From Aegilops tauschii subsp. strangulata (lineage: Eukaryota > Streptophyta > Magnoliopsida > Poales > Poaceae): a stretch of DNA of 64,000 nucleotides. Within the stretch, counting starts at the first letter, position 1. Each line of letters begins with the position of its first letter. The stretch spans positions 324,783,294 to 324,847,293 of the forward strand of contig NC_053037.3 in the NCBI RefSeq assembly GCF_002575655.3, given 5' to 3'. The notes under the pieces were generated by a model. It was not told the origin of the DNA. It saw only the letters and a program-made list of their open reading frames with translations, and made no database searches. This document shows positions 47,401 through 58,700 of this stretch, piece by piece. The position numbers and the translations under genes were made by a program.

Positions 47401-48730
47401 TCTATATACTTGGTAAAGGGTGGAAGGCTCGGCCTTATGCCTGGTGTTTTGTTCCACTCTTGCTGCCCCTAGTTTCCGTCATACCGGTGTTATGTTTCTT
47501 GATTTTGCGTTCCTTACGCGGTTGGGTGATTTATGGGACCCCCTTGACAGTTCGCTTTGAATAAAACTCCTCCAGCAAGGCCCAACCTTGGTTTTATCAT
47601 TCGCCTACCTAAGCCTTTTTCCCTTGGGTTCTGCAGACTCAAGGGTCATCTTTATTTACCCCCCGGGCCAGTTCTCCTTCGAGTGCTGGTCCAAACTGAG
47701 CGATGTCCGGCGCCCCCTGGGCAACCAGGGTCTATGCCAACCCGACGTCTGGCTCATCCGGTGTGCCTTGAGAACGAGATATGTGCAGCTCCTATCGGGA
47801 TTTGTCGGCACATTCGGGCGGCTTTGCTGGTCTTGTTTTACCATTGTCGAAATGTCTTGTAACCGGGATTCTGAGACTGATCGGGTCTTCCTGGGAGAAG
47901 GTTTATCCTCCGTTGACCGTGAGAGCTTATGATGGGCTAAGTTGGGACACCCCTGCAGGGTATTATCTTTCGACAGCCGTGCCCGCGGTTATGTGGCAGA
48001 TGGGAATTTGTTAATATCCGGTTGTAGAGAACTTGACACTCGACTTAATTAAAACGCATCAACCACGTGTGTAGCCGTGATGGTCTCTTCTCGGCGGAGT
48101 CCGGGAAGTGAACACGGTTTCTGGGTTATGTTTGACGTAAGTAGGAGTTCAGGATCACTTCTTGATCATTGCTAGTTCACGACCGTTCCGTTGCTTCTCT
48201 TCTCGCTCTCATTTGCGTATGTTAGCCACCATATAAGCTTAGTCGCTGCTGCAACCTCACCACCTTACCCTTTCCTACCCTTAAGCTTAAATAGTCTTGA
48301 TCTCGCGGGTGTGAGATTGCTGAGTCCTCGTGACTCACAGATACTTCCAAACAGTTGCAGGTGCCGATGATACCAGTGCAGGTGACGCAACTGACCTCAA
48401 GTGGGAGCTCGATGAAGATCTTGTCCGTTGTGTTGTTTCTTTTCTTGTTGATCAGTAGTGGAGCCCAGTTGGCACGATCAGGGATCTAGCAGTTGGGTTG
48501 TCTTCTTTTATTTTGGTTCCGTAGTCGGACCTATGTGTGTATCTTGCATGTTGTATGATTTCATTTATGTATTGTGTGAAGTGGCGATTGTAAGCCAACT
48601 CTTTATCCCATTCTTGTTCATTACATGGGATTGTGTGAAGATGACCCTTCTTGCGACAAACCACAATGCGGTTATGCCTCTAAGTCGTGCCTCGACACGT
48701 GGGAGATATAGCCGCATCGTGGGCGTTACA
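44475..48730 (+). repeat. LARD-like 5' LTR
   Basis: Contains an AT-rich first part, a CT-rich leader-like stretch (about 45010-45330), a GC-rich block with long open frames (45340-46320) and an AT-rich second half. The last 300 bases (from about 48430) include gtagtcggacctatgtgtg and end gggcgttaca. Confidence 0.85.
45340..46206 (+). CDS. LTR-internal ORF of unknown function (5' LTR copy)
   Basis: 288 codons from ATG at 45340, preceded by gccgccacc, a strong plant initiation context. The product is Pro/Ala/Arg/Ser-rich in the first third and Thr-rich (TTTHRN, SSTTSTTRR) near the end. No domain is recognised. The other LTR has the same frame with 287 codons (53480-54343) owing to one 3-base deletion. 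Against it: two other plus frames and a minus frame are also long and open over the same stretch, because the block is GC-rich and poor in stop triplets. Treat as a possible ORF, not a proven gene. Confidence 0.25.
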   Translation: MIARRSANATRPPSRAQAPPPRALRSAVPPPLCRPPLMAPPASRNSPSRASSRAASPPASPRRHQPLLRLPSAPSVPAVVDLVSASPVASAVLLDVLLVLPCDMDVRCRWHLLCASRFSRLRHCPSEPCLLVPAAASPVFLHNTAASNLLQVAPSPATAITSPTPLLLLLDHLGATRECHGLHRDPWNRQDHTDARTTTHRNVKYLVNTCTTTVAAKTASSTTSTTRRVRLPSLGFDKTSSTTTLAKYTFVKTDARTSTVCMDCVKYLYRRPRSSTEFARLRDVNHYF

Positions 48731-48747
48731 AGTTGGTAATCAGAGCC
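48731..48747 (+). promoter_or_regulatory. Primer-binding site of the LARD-like element
   Basis: agttggtaatcagagcc begins at the LTR end; compared with the initiator tRNA-Met site TGGTATCAGAGC it has one extra a. Confidence 0.75.
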
Positions 48748-51700
48748 ATCCCCGACTTAGGAGCCCCCTGCTTGATCGAATCACTGGCGTTGTTGAGTCT
48801 AGAACAAAATTGTTTGAGTCTTAGGATTTTATATATCGGAGAGTAGGATTCTTTTTACTCCTCAGTCCCTTCGTCGCTCTGGTGAGGCCTCCTGACGTAG
48901 AAGTTTTGACTCTTCTCTCCTCAAATTTCACTAAAAAAAATTTAGGATCACGCGGGTATCTTGGAATCGTTCCGATGGTTTTGTGATGAGAACATTGTTC
49001 TTGGTGCCTCCTGACATTTAGGGGTTGTGGCAGTGTCCCGGGGAGTTGAGCTCCGAGGTGTTGTCGTCACAATTTTATCATTGCAGTTCTGGAATACCTG
49101 AGTTTCGCCGACATCAAAATCTCTTTTATGCAGTTGTTGGTGAGATCACCTCGACACCACCCAGTACTGGGGCGGGAGTTCGGGAGTATTGCCATAACTC
49201 GTATAACGGATGCTTTTCGAAGGTTGAGGTAAACGATTTCAGAAGGTTTCTTGGTTATGTGTTGACGGATGGATACAGCTGGATCTAGGTATTGTTAGTT
49301 TGGGTGATATATTTTTGTGTCCCCTGTATCCCCAACACCAGATTGCATAACCAGAAAGTTTCGGGGGTTTATAAGTGGGAATTCAAGTAGCTCTTAGGAT
49401 ATCTTTCCGACAGATGCATGATATGAGATTGGGGTTCGACGTCTAGTGGTCCGCCTTTCCATGGTTGGTTTTACAGTGGTCTCGTAGTGTCTTAAAGAGT
49501 CCTTGGCTATGCCGACTCGGGGACGCTTCGTATGTCATGTGCACTGCCTTGTACATGATGGTGCTGTACGATCAAGCCCGTGTGGGCCCCACCACGAAAA
49601 TTTCGGACGAAATCTCTATCATATGTTTGTTCCGACTTATTCTGCAAGCCAAATCCCTTGTTTTGTTTTATTTGTGGTATTCGAGTTGCTTCAATGACAA
49701 CTGTTGATTCCATACCATTCCTAAACGGTGTTCTCATATTTCTATGTGGATGATAATCCTTTTTGATTATCGAGATTGTCATGCCAATTCTTTCCAACCG
49801 ACGTGCTCTTTTTTCAAGTGGATCCGTTCATTTCAACATTCGCGAGGTCAATTCTCAGTTATTTGCAACGGTGTTCGTTTCATCCGACCCAAGTTGCCTT
49901 TGTTTTCCCACCCTACCACCCTTTTTCTTCAAGGACTCAGATTTCTTAATCAAGTATCCTTTTTATTGATGCAAAATCTCTTCATTCTTTTCTTTCAATG
50001 TTCTTATCCGGTGATTTTCCATGAAGATGCTCATGAAACTTCAAGTTTATCATTCTTCATTCTTTTTCTTCTCCGGTGGACTAAATTCAAGCCTTCAATG
50101 TTGGTCACATTCCTTTCCCTGTTTCAAATGTTTTCTCATGCCGGTGTATCTCTTAATCATCCACCTCTTGCTATTCATGTTATTTGGAGTGCTGAAGATA
50201 TCTCAGAAGATTCACATTTCCATTCCCAATCTGTTCAAGTTCTTTTGAGGTTGTTATCTCATTCAAGCCATTTTATTCAACCGGTGCTATCTCCTCTTCA
50301 AGTAATCTTTTCAACGGTGTTTCTTTTGAGTGGGCCCTAACCCACAGATCTTTTCCCAGGATCTTACCTGACTCTTATAATTCTTTCCGGAGTTATTCTC
50401 AAATTCATTGCAAAGTTTGACGTAAGAATGAATTGTCATCAATCAAATGTCTTTCTCCAAGATTTTTCAAATTCTTTTCATTGTTGGTTCAATCTTTCTA
50501 ATTTTCATTCCGGAGTGCCTCAACAATTCATGGTGGTGTTTCGCATCATCGTCATTCTCAACATTTGAAGACCGAAGGAGGATTTCTCCTAAATCTTGGT
50601 CCGTTCTCTTGAAGATTCATGGTTCTAGCTTGATGCCATCCTCTCATAATTGTTTCCAATCGCGCAATTCTTTTCATACCCATCCGGAGCATTTCAGAGT
50701 TGTTTTCATTTCTTGATCATCCAAAGGCCATCATTTCAGAAGATTTCTTCGTTCTAAGTTTTCAGCTTCGTTCTCCAATTATTCTAAATTGATGTCTCTT
50801 CGTTCATCCCCATATTCTTCCGGTGCATTGTTCAAGTATTCTCTAATCAGCTCGTGATCTCTTCGTTCTCGTGTATCAAATTCCCTCGAGTATTTTCGCG
50901 CGTTCTTTAATTCTTACGGTGTTTCGTCCTCTTTTCTTCAATTGTTTTAAATTCTCGCGGTGGTTCGTTCAAGATTTTCTCTCCCTTCGTTATCATCTCA
51001 ATTTATTCGTTGTTTCAATCCTACCGGTGGTTCGATGAAGACCTTCCCAAGTTTGCGCAATATCTATCTTAATCCTTTCTACGAGAATAAGTAGTATGCA
51101 AAAATCCATTGCTTGTCATCAATCTAAATTGGTGAAGGCTAAGCATAATGTAATTCTTATTATTGTTTCATCCAAGTGATTAATTCCTTATTCCGGGGAT
51201 TCATCAAAATTCTTGATCTCATTTGTTCATTTTTTCTTTCCAGAGCTTCAAGTTATTTCAATTATATCATTTCAAAGCTTCATCTAATCATTGCAAGGCT
51301 TCTCCCGGGGTTCTTTTCAACTTTCCATTTTGTTTGATCATTCTTTTTACCGGAGTTCTTCATGGAGGCTCTACATGGTGATTCGTCAAGGATTCCTTTC
51401 ATTCTTCAATTGTTCTTCAAGATTTCTCTCGGAGTCAAGATCCGCCAAGCTATACTCTAAAATAAACATGGTGCTCAACACGTGTTTGTTTTGAGAAGTT
51501 CAAGCATTCTTCATCTTGCATTCCGAAGGGCAATTCTTTCTCTCTTATCTTTTGAGGTGGTGTTATGTCATTTTTGATAATTTTCTTCATGTTTCATGAT
51601 TCACAAGTTGTCATGAATGAGATATTTAAACCCATCATATTTTCTTTGTCCATGAGTTGTTTCAACCCATAATAATCTCTTTGTTGGAGTTATCTTGTGT

Positions 51701-52615
51701 CTTATTTCATCTAAAGCCTTCCCTAAGGAATGTTGCTATTATGGTGCTTATCAATGATCCAAGTTTGCTCCTATCCTCTCGGCGAGAGAAGATTTCATCT
51801 CTTCGTTGATCTCAAGCAAGCAATTGTTTTCGTTAGTGGCAAAATTTTCACCTCATGTTTTGAGATGTCTCCATAAGCCCACGAGGATCATATCCTTTTG
51901 TTGTTGGTTTTTTTCCAACAACTCCGTTATAACCTTCTTGGAAGGATGCTTTCCAAGCTCATTTGTGGCGGAAGTTGTCATTTTCTTCTCCATTCTTTAT
52001 TCAAATGATCTATCGTCTATTTTTTTTCTTCCGGAGGCATGGTGATGTTGCTCTCTTCGCTCATCATCTCGAATTGTGAGGATCGTGTTCTTTTCTGACT
52101 TATCGGTTTAGCCGGAGTGTCGTGTTTTCATTCGAGTTCTCTCTTCTTATCAAGTTTTGTCTCCTCCCTCAACCGGAGTGCTGTCTGAAATCTTTCTTAC
52201 CCCTTGTGCCATTCTTTCATTAGTTACGGAGGCAGTGTGTTGTTAATTTCATCGAGTATCCACTCATCTTGTCAAGATCATGTTCAATTCCTTCCATTTA
52301 CAGTCGGAGTGCTGCCCAAATTATATCATTCTTATTCTTTCCCTATCTTGTTTTAACCGGAGTGGTTCAAATATCTATCGTGTCACTTAACCTCAAGGTT
52401 CTTGTAATGTTCCTTGTTCCTCTTGCTGAACGGAGTGTTTTAAATTTTGTTCACCTCCGTCGTGTCATTTCTTCAAGCTTTGCGACCTCTCAAGGTTCTT
52501 TGGTTTCACTCATTTGTCAAAGAAGCAATTAGTTTTACCTTTTCTCTTCCCCTTCCGTTTATCTCCGGTGCCATCCTAGATCTCGGGACGAGATCCTCTT
52601 GTAGTGGTGGAGTGT
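48748..52615 (+). other. LARD-like internal domain, non-coding
   Basis: About 3.9 kb. From about 49900 it becomes strongly pyrimidine-rich on the plus strand, with a recurring CCGG(A/T)G motif. The longest frames (49744-50340, 198 codons, and shorter) are rich in Phe/Ser/His from the CT-rich composition and show no retroelement domain. At its end, tctcgggacgagatcctcttgt followed by gtggtggagtg resembles the region and purine-rich primer found before the 3' LTR of chromovirus-type Gypsy elements. Confidence 0.75.
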
Positions 52616-55600
52616 TGTAACGCCCCGAGACCGACGCTTCAGAAGACTTCCTTATTTTTGTGATCACCGCGTGTTTCTTTCGGTGCTTGCTCTTCTATTT
52701 TTTGCATTGCATCATGTCATCATGCCATCATGTCATTAAATCTTTGCATAAAAACCCAACTAAATAAATTGCATGGATCTTCGATCCATTTAAATCGAGG
52801 GAATTCACATGGTGATTTCTCTTTATAACATATCCTCCTAATATTTATGGAGCTATTATAAATATTCCATAAGTTTGGAATTAACCGGAACACACTTGCA
52901 AAATAATTCCCATGCCTATTTCCACTTCAAGTTTCACCTCCAAGCTTTGCCAACAATTCTTTTCCCTCTTATCGAGGCCCTTCCTAAATGTTCAACATTT
53001 TGGACACTTTGTAATCCTACTCCTTGTTCAAAACATTTGAATTAAATTCAAATGCATTTGAATTTAAACCGTGCAATCTTACCCACTCCGTTTTTCTCGG
53101 AACGAGCATATTTTTGTGAGTCCGGGAAAATTACCCGCATGTGCAAATCCTTTCCCTAACCCTATTTTTCTTTTTCTTCTCTCTAGTTCTTTTCTGCTAA
53201 AAGAAATAAGGGAGAGAGAAGAGAGAGAACCCCAGCCGGCCACTTGGGCCTCCTGTAGCCACAGCTCTAAGGCCCAGCCCGCGCCCCTTAACCCTAGCCG
53301 CCAGAGACCGAGCCCATCTCTCCCTTCGTTCTCCTCCTGCGCCGTCACACACCCTTCGCCCGATCCCCATCTCCCTCTCATCTCCTCCCTGCGCTCGATC
53401 CCCTCGCCTCCATCCTCCTCGAGCCGGCCTCCCCGCCTCTGGCAACGGCCGCCGTCCGTCGCGCCTCTCCGCCGCCACCATGATTGCCCGCAGGAGCGCC
53501 AACGCCACCAGGCCGCCGTCCCGCGCCCAAGCTCCTCCACCCCGAGCCCTCCGCTCCGCCGTGCCTCCTCTCCTCTGCAGGCCCCCTCTCATGGCGCCGC
53601 CAGCCTCCAGGAACTCCCCCTCGCGAGCTTCCTCTCGCGCCGCCTCTCCTCCTGCTTCTCCTCGTCGCCACCAACCGCTGCTCCGCCTCCCCTCTGCTCC
53701 CTCCGTCCCGGCCATCGTCGACCTCGTCTCGGCCTCGCCCGTCGCCTCTGCTGTCCTCCTCGACGTCCTGCTCGTCCTCGCGTGTGACATGGACGTGCGC
53801 TGCCGCTGGCATCTGCTGTGCGCGTCCCGTTTCTCTCGTCTCCGGCACAGTCCGTCGGAGCCATGCCTCTTGGTGCCCGCAGCCGCGTCGCCAGTGTTCC
53901 TCCTCAACGCTGCCGCCTCGAACCTCCTCCGTGCGCCAAGTCCCGCCATGGCCATCACCTCCCCGACGCCCTTGCTGCTGCTGCTAGACCACCTCGGTGC
54001 CACCAGGGAGTGCCATGGCCTCCACCGAGACCCTTGGAATCGGCAAGACCACACGGACGCTCGAACGACTACACACCGAAACGTCAAGTACCTCGTCAAT
54101 ACGTGTACGACTACCGTCGCCGCGAAGACCACGAGTTCAACTACTTCCACAACGCGTCGTGTACGACTACCGTCGCTTGGGTTCGACAAGACGTCGAGTA
54201 CCACTACGTTGGCCAAGTACACCTTCGTCAAGACCGATGCCCGAACAAGCACCGTTTGCATGGATTGCGTCAAGTACCTCTACCGACGACCCCGAACATC
54301 TACGGAGTTTGCACGATTGCGAGATGTGAACCACTACTTCTAATACCGTCGCCGTGTACAACTACTTCCTCTACAAACTTGATCCGTTCCGAAAAGTCAC
54401 GCCTCGAAGGTATAACCCGAGTCGACGTCCGTGGAACGATAGCATGTGGTGTTTGAGTTGCTTGTGTTTGCACCGTGCCTGACTTGTTCGTCGCACGCTG
54501 TCACTCGTTTCCTTGCCATGCCGTCGAACCGTGGGAACCCGGTAACCAGGAGCACCCCACCATTCTCTTGCGTGTTTCACACATCCGCACAATTCTCTTT
54601 GCGCCGGTATCTCCATGAGCTACCGGAACCGATATGTTGCCGTGGCATCATTTTCGTTATCGTTGTCGTGGCTCCCTTTTTCGTTCCACCACGGTAACAA
54701 ATGCTTCATAACATGCTCATGTCAACATTTTCACAAAATTGCATATACCTTGCATATGTTCATCCGCATCATGATAACAACATTTAAAATGTCTAAAATT
54801 GATGTTTGCTTTAAAATTGCTAAATGACATATGGGGATTTTTCCGGTATTGTCGTTTGTTATTTCCGGCCTCATTTAAACTTGCCTAGATAGGTTGTTTA
54901 ATTATGCTTCACCTCTTGCCATGGTTAATAACATTTAATATTGTTGGGTACATAAACGAGAGAGAACTAAATAATTGATGTGGTGTTTCGTCAATATGCA
55001 ACTCGTTGCATATTGAGCTCCACTTAACTTGTAGTTTCGTTTGTGCACTTCGCCATGCCATGCCTCATAAACCGGACATGCATCATATTTGTTTTTGCAT
55101 CATGCCATGTGTATGTGGTGGTTGTTTAATATGTTGTTTGTTTCTTTCTGGGTTGCTTCTCTCGTTAGCTTCGGTTTCATTCCGGAGTTGTGAGGATTCG
55201 TTCGACTACATCCGTTTGTCTTCTTCATGGACTCGTTCTTCTTCCTTGCGGGATCTCAGGCAAGATGACCACCCCTCGAAATCACTTCTATCTTTGCTTG
55301 CTAGTTGTTCGCTCTATTGCTATGCCGCGCTACCTACCACTTGCTTATCAAGCCTCCCAAATTGCCATGAACCTCTAACCTTTGTCACCCTTCCTAGCAA
55401 ACCGTTGTTTGGCTATGTTACCGCTTTGCTCAACCCCTTCTTATAGCGTTGCTAGTTGCAGGTGAAGATGAAGATTGCTCCATGTTGGATTATGTTTATG
55501 TTGGGATATCACAATATCTCTTATATTATTAATGCATCTATATACTTGGTAAAGGGTGGAAGGCTCGGCCTTATGCCTGGTGTTTTGTTCCACTCTTGCT

Positions 55601-56868
55601 GCCCCTAGTTTCCGTCATACCGGTGTTATGTTCCTTGATTTTGCGTTCCTTACGCGGTTGGGTGATTTATGGGACCCCCTTGACAGTTCGCTTTGAATAA
55701 AACTCCTCCAGCAAGGCCCAACCTTGGTTTTACCATTCGCCTACCTAAGCCTTTTTCCCTTGGGTTCTGCAGACTCAAGGGTCATCTTTATTTACCCCCC
55801 CCGGGCCAGTTCTCCTTCGAGTGCTGGTCCAAACTGAGCGATGTCCGGCGCCCCCTGGGCAACCAGGGTCTATGCCAACCCGACGTCTGGCTCATCCGGT
55901 GTGCCTTGAGAACGAGATATGTGCAGCTCCTATCGGGATTTGTCGGCACATTCGGGCGGCTTTGCTGGTCTTGTTTTACCATTGTCGAAATGTCTTGTAA
56001 CCGGGATTCTGAGACTGATCGGGTCTTCCTGGGAGAAGGTTTATCCTCCGTTGACCGTGAGAGCTTATGATGGGCTAAGTTGGGACACCCCTGCAGGGTA
56101 TTATCTTTCGACAGCCGTGCCCGCGGTTATGTGGCAGATGGGAATTTGTTAATATCCGGTTGTAGAGAACTTGACACTCGACTTAATTAAAACGCATCAA
56201 CCGCGTGTGTAGCCGTGATGGTCTCTTCTCAGCGGAGTCCGGGAAGTGAACACGGTTTCTGGGTTATGTTTGACGTAAGTAGGAGTTCAGGATCACTTCT
56301 TGATCATTGCTAGTTCACGACCGTTCCGTTGCTTCTCTTCTCGCTCTCATTTGTGTATGTTAGCCACCATATAAGCTTAGTCGCTGCTGCAACCTCACCA
56401 CCTTACCCTTTCCTACCCTTAAGCTTAAATAGTCTTGATCTCGTGGGTGTGAGATTGCTGAGTCCTCGTGACTCACAGATACTTCCAAACAGTTGTAGGT
56501 GCCGATGATACCAGTGCAGGTGACGCAACTGAGCTCAAATGGGAGCTCGATGAAGATCTTGTCCGTTGTGTTGTTTCTTTTCTTGTTGATCAGTAGTGGA
56601 GCCCAGTTGGGATGATCAGGGATCTAGCAGTTGGGTTGTCTTCTTTTATTTTGGTTCCGTAGTCGGACCTATGTGTGTATCTTGCATGTTGTATGATTTC
56701 ATTTATGTATTGTGTGAAGTGGTGATTGTAAGCCAACTCTTTATCCCATTCTTGTTCATTACATGGGATTGTGTGAAGATGACCCTTCTTGCGACAAACC
56801 ACAATGCGGTTATGCCTCTAAGTCATGCCTCGACACGTGGGAGATATAGCCGCATCATGGGCGTTACA
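52616..56868 (+). repeat. LARD-like 3' LTR
   Basis: 4253 bp, nearly identical to 44475-48730 with scattered substitutions and small indels. Followed by TSD gacat. Confidence 0.9.
53480..54343 (+). CDS. LTR-internal ORF of unknown function (3' LTR copy)
   Basis: 287 codons, same start context as the 5' LTR copy. Differs from it by scattered substitutions and a single in-frame 3-base deletion near 53930. The frame is kept but alternative frames are open too; see the 5' LTR entry. Confidence 0.25.
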   Translation: MIARRSANATRPPSRAQAPPPRALRSAVPPLLCRPPLMAPPASRNSPSRASSRAASPPASPRRHQPLLRLPSAPSVPAIVDLVSASPVASAVLLDVLLVLACDMDVRCRWHLLCASRFSRLRHSPSEPCLLVPAAASPVFLLNAAASNLLRAPSPAMAITSPTPLLLLLDHLGATRECHGLHRDPWNRQDHTDARTTTHRNVKYLVNTCTTTVAAKTTSSTTSTTRRVRLPSLGFDKTSSTTTLAKYTFVKTDARTSTVCMDCVKYLYRRPRTSTEFARLRDVNHYF

Positions 56869-57848
56869 GACATCTTCGCGTGGAAGCCTTCTGACATGCC
56901 AGGTGTACCGAGGGAACTCGCTGAGCACTCTCTTAATGTTGATCCCAAGTATAAACCGGTCAAACAGTTTCTTCGCCGGTTCAATGAAGAAAGGCGCAAG
57001 GCAATTGGTGAAGAGGTGGCCAGGCTTTTGGCTGCTGGGTTTATTGTTGAAGTATTTCATCCTGAGTGGTTGGCTAATCCGGTGCTGGTACTTAAGAAGA
57101 ACGACACTTGGAGTATGTGTGTGGATTACACAGATTTGAACAAGGCTTGTCCAGCAGATCCTTTTGCCCTCCCTCGTATCGATCAAATCATTGATGCAAC
57201 GGCGGGTTGCGAGCGTTTGAGTTTTCTGGATGCTTATTCTGGTTACCATCAGATCAAAATGGCAGTTAAGGACCAGGAGAAGACAACTTTCATAACTCCC
57301 TTTGGAGCCTTCTGCCATGTATCTATGCCCTTTGGGCTCAAAAGTGCCTAGGCGACTTATCAGCGTTGTGTGCAAAATTGTCTTCATGATCAGATCGGCC
57401 GCAATGTTCATGCCTATGTGGATGATATTGTGTTAAAGTCCAGAAATGAGGAGACATTGATTGATGACTTGAAGGAGACCTTTGACAACCTTCGGGTTTA
57501 TAAAATGATGCTTAATCCGGCCAAGTGTGTCTTTGGTGTACCGGCAGGCAAGCTCTTGGACTTTCTGGTGTCTAACAGGGGCATTGAAGCTAATCTAGAG
57601 AAGATCAAGGCTATAACTTCTTTGGCTAAACCGAAGTGCATCAATGACGTCCAACGACTGGCAGGCCAGATTGCCGCCTTGAGCCGGTTTATCAGTCGCC
57701 TCGGTGAGAAGGCCATCCCTTTATATCAGATGCTGAAAAAGACAGATAACTTCGTTTGGACTGACGCCGCCAATGAAGTGTTTGAGGACTTACAGCGGCA
57801 GCTAGCTGAACCGCCTATCCTTGCTGCTCCTGTTGATAAGGAGCCCTG
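56869..57848 (+). pseudogene. pol: Element C reverse transcriptase
   Basis: Resumes after the TSD with DIFAWKPSDMPGVP. RT motifs in order: VDYTDLNKACPADP, FLDAYSGYHQIKM, MPFGLKSA, then a TAG at 57349-57351, and after it AYVDDIVLKS (YVDD at about 57412) and GFxVSNRGIEAN-type thumb sequence. RNase H begins with FVWTDAANE. A frameshift at about 57843 moves the rest to another frame. Confidence 0.85.
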
Positions 57849-58260
57849 TTGTTATATGTGGCTGCTAATGCCCGGGCTGTCAGCGTGGCTATTGTGGTGG
57901 AACGCAAGGAGGCTGGAAAGGAATATCCGGTTCAACGGCCGGTTTATTACATCAGTGAAGTACTTATTGAGTCCAAGCAGCGGTACCCGCATTGGCAGAA
58001 GCTGGTGTACGGAGTTTTCATGGCAAGCCGGAAGCTTAAGCAATATTTTCAAGGTCATCCCATCACTGTGGTCAGTTCTGCTCCTTTGGGGGATATAATC
58101 CAGAACAGGGAGGCGACTGGCCGGATTGCCAAGTGGCCTATTGAGCTTGGGCCTCACGGGTTGAAGTATATGCCCCGGACGGCGATCAAGTCTCAGCCAT
58201 TTGTGGACTTCATCAATGACTGGACAGAGTTACAGGCACCAGAAGAGAAGTCGGATCATA
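57849..58260 (+). pseudogene. pol: Element C classical RNase H
   Basis: First third of the 418-codon frame 57849-59105. Contains the RNase H remainder with VYYISEVL, KLVYGVFMASRKLKQYF and PRTAIKSQPFVDFI. Confidence 0.8.
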
Positions 58261-58700
58261 CTTATTGGACTATTCATTTTGATGGGTCCAGGCAATTGGA
58301 GGACTCGGGGGCTGGAGTCGTGTTAACTTCCCCACGAGGTGATAAGTTTTGTTATGTTCTCCGTTTAATGTTCCCTTGCACTAACAATGCAGCTGAATAT
58401 GAGGCTTTACTCCATGGTCTTCGGATGGCTAAAGAGATGAATCTAAGCCGAGTTAAGTGCTTCGGTGATTCGGATCTGGTGGCTCAACAAGTGTCTGGTA
58501 CTTGGGATTCCAAGGACCCACTCATGGCAGCATATAGTCGAGAGGTGGATATTGTTGCAGGTCACTTCAAAGGTTATCAGGTCGATCATGTGGACCGGCG
58601 GAAGAATGAAGCGGCGGACGCTCTGAGCCGTTTGGGTTCCCAACGTAAACCAGTTCCACCCAATGTGTTCCTGGATGTGCTGCATAATCCGTCCGTCAAG
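58261..58700 (+). pseudogene. pol: Element C archaeal-type RNase H
   Basis: HFDGSRQLEDSGAGVVLTSP, NNAAEYEALLHGLRMA, CFGDSDLVAQQVSG and NEAADALSRLG supply the four acidic positions D-E-D-D in order. The second RNase H supports placement in the Tat lineage. Confidence 0.85.

Larger units (their letters stand above)
44475..56868 (+). mobile_element. LARD-like non-autonomous LTR retrotransposon, 12.4 kb
   Basis: LTRs 44475-48730 (4256 bp) and 52616-56868 (4253 bp) flank a 3885-bp interior without gag or pol. TSD gacat is at 44470-44474 and 56869-56873. Each LTR has a 10-bp terminal inverted repeat TGTAACGCCC/GGGCGTTACA. Such proportions (LTRs over 4 kb, non-coding interior of 3.5-4 kb) match the LARD class described in barley, but the terminal sequence differs from what I know of Sukkula, so the family is left unnamed. 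LTRs differ by roughly 1-2 percent by eye, so it looks young. Confidence 0.85.

Noticed and set aside
49744..50340. 198-codon frame in the LARD interior
   Set aside because: Phe/Ser/Leu-rich sequence expected from CT-rich DNA, no retroelement or other domain and no good start context.
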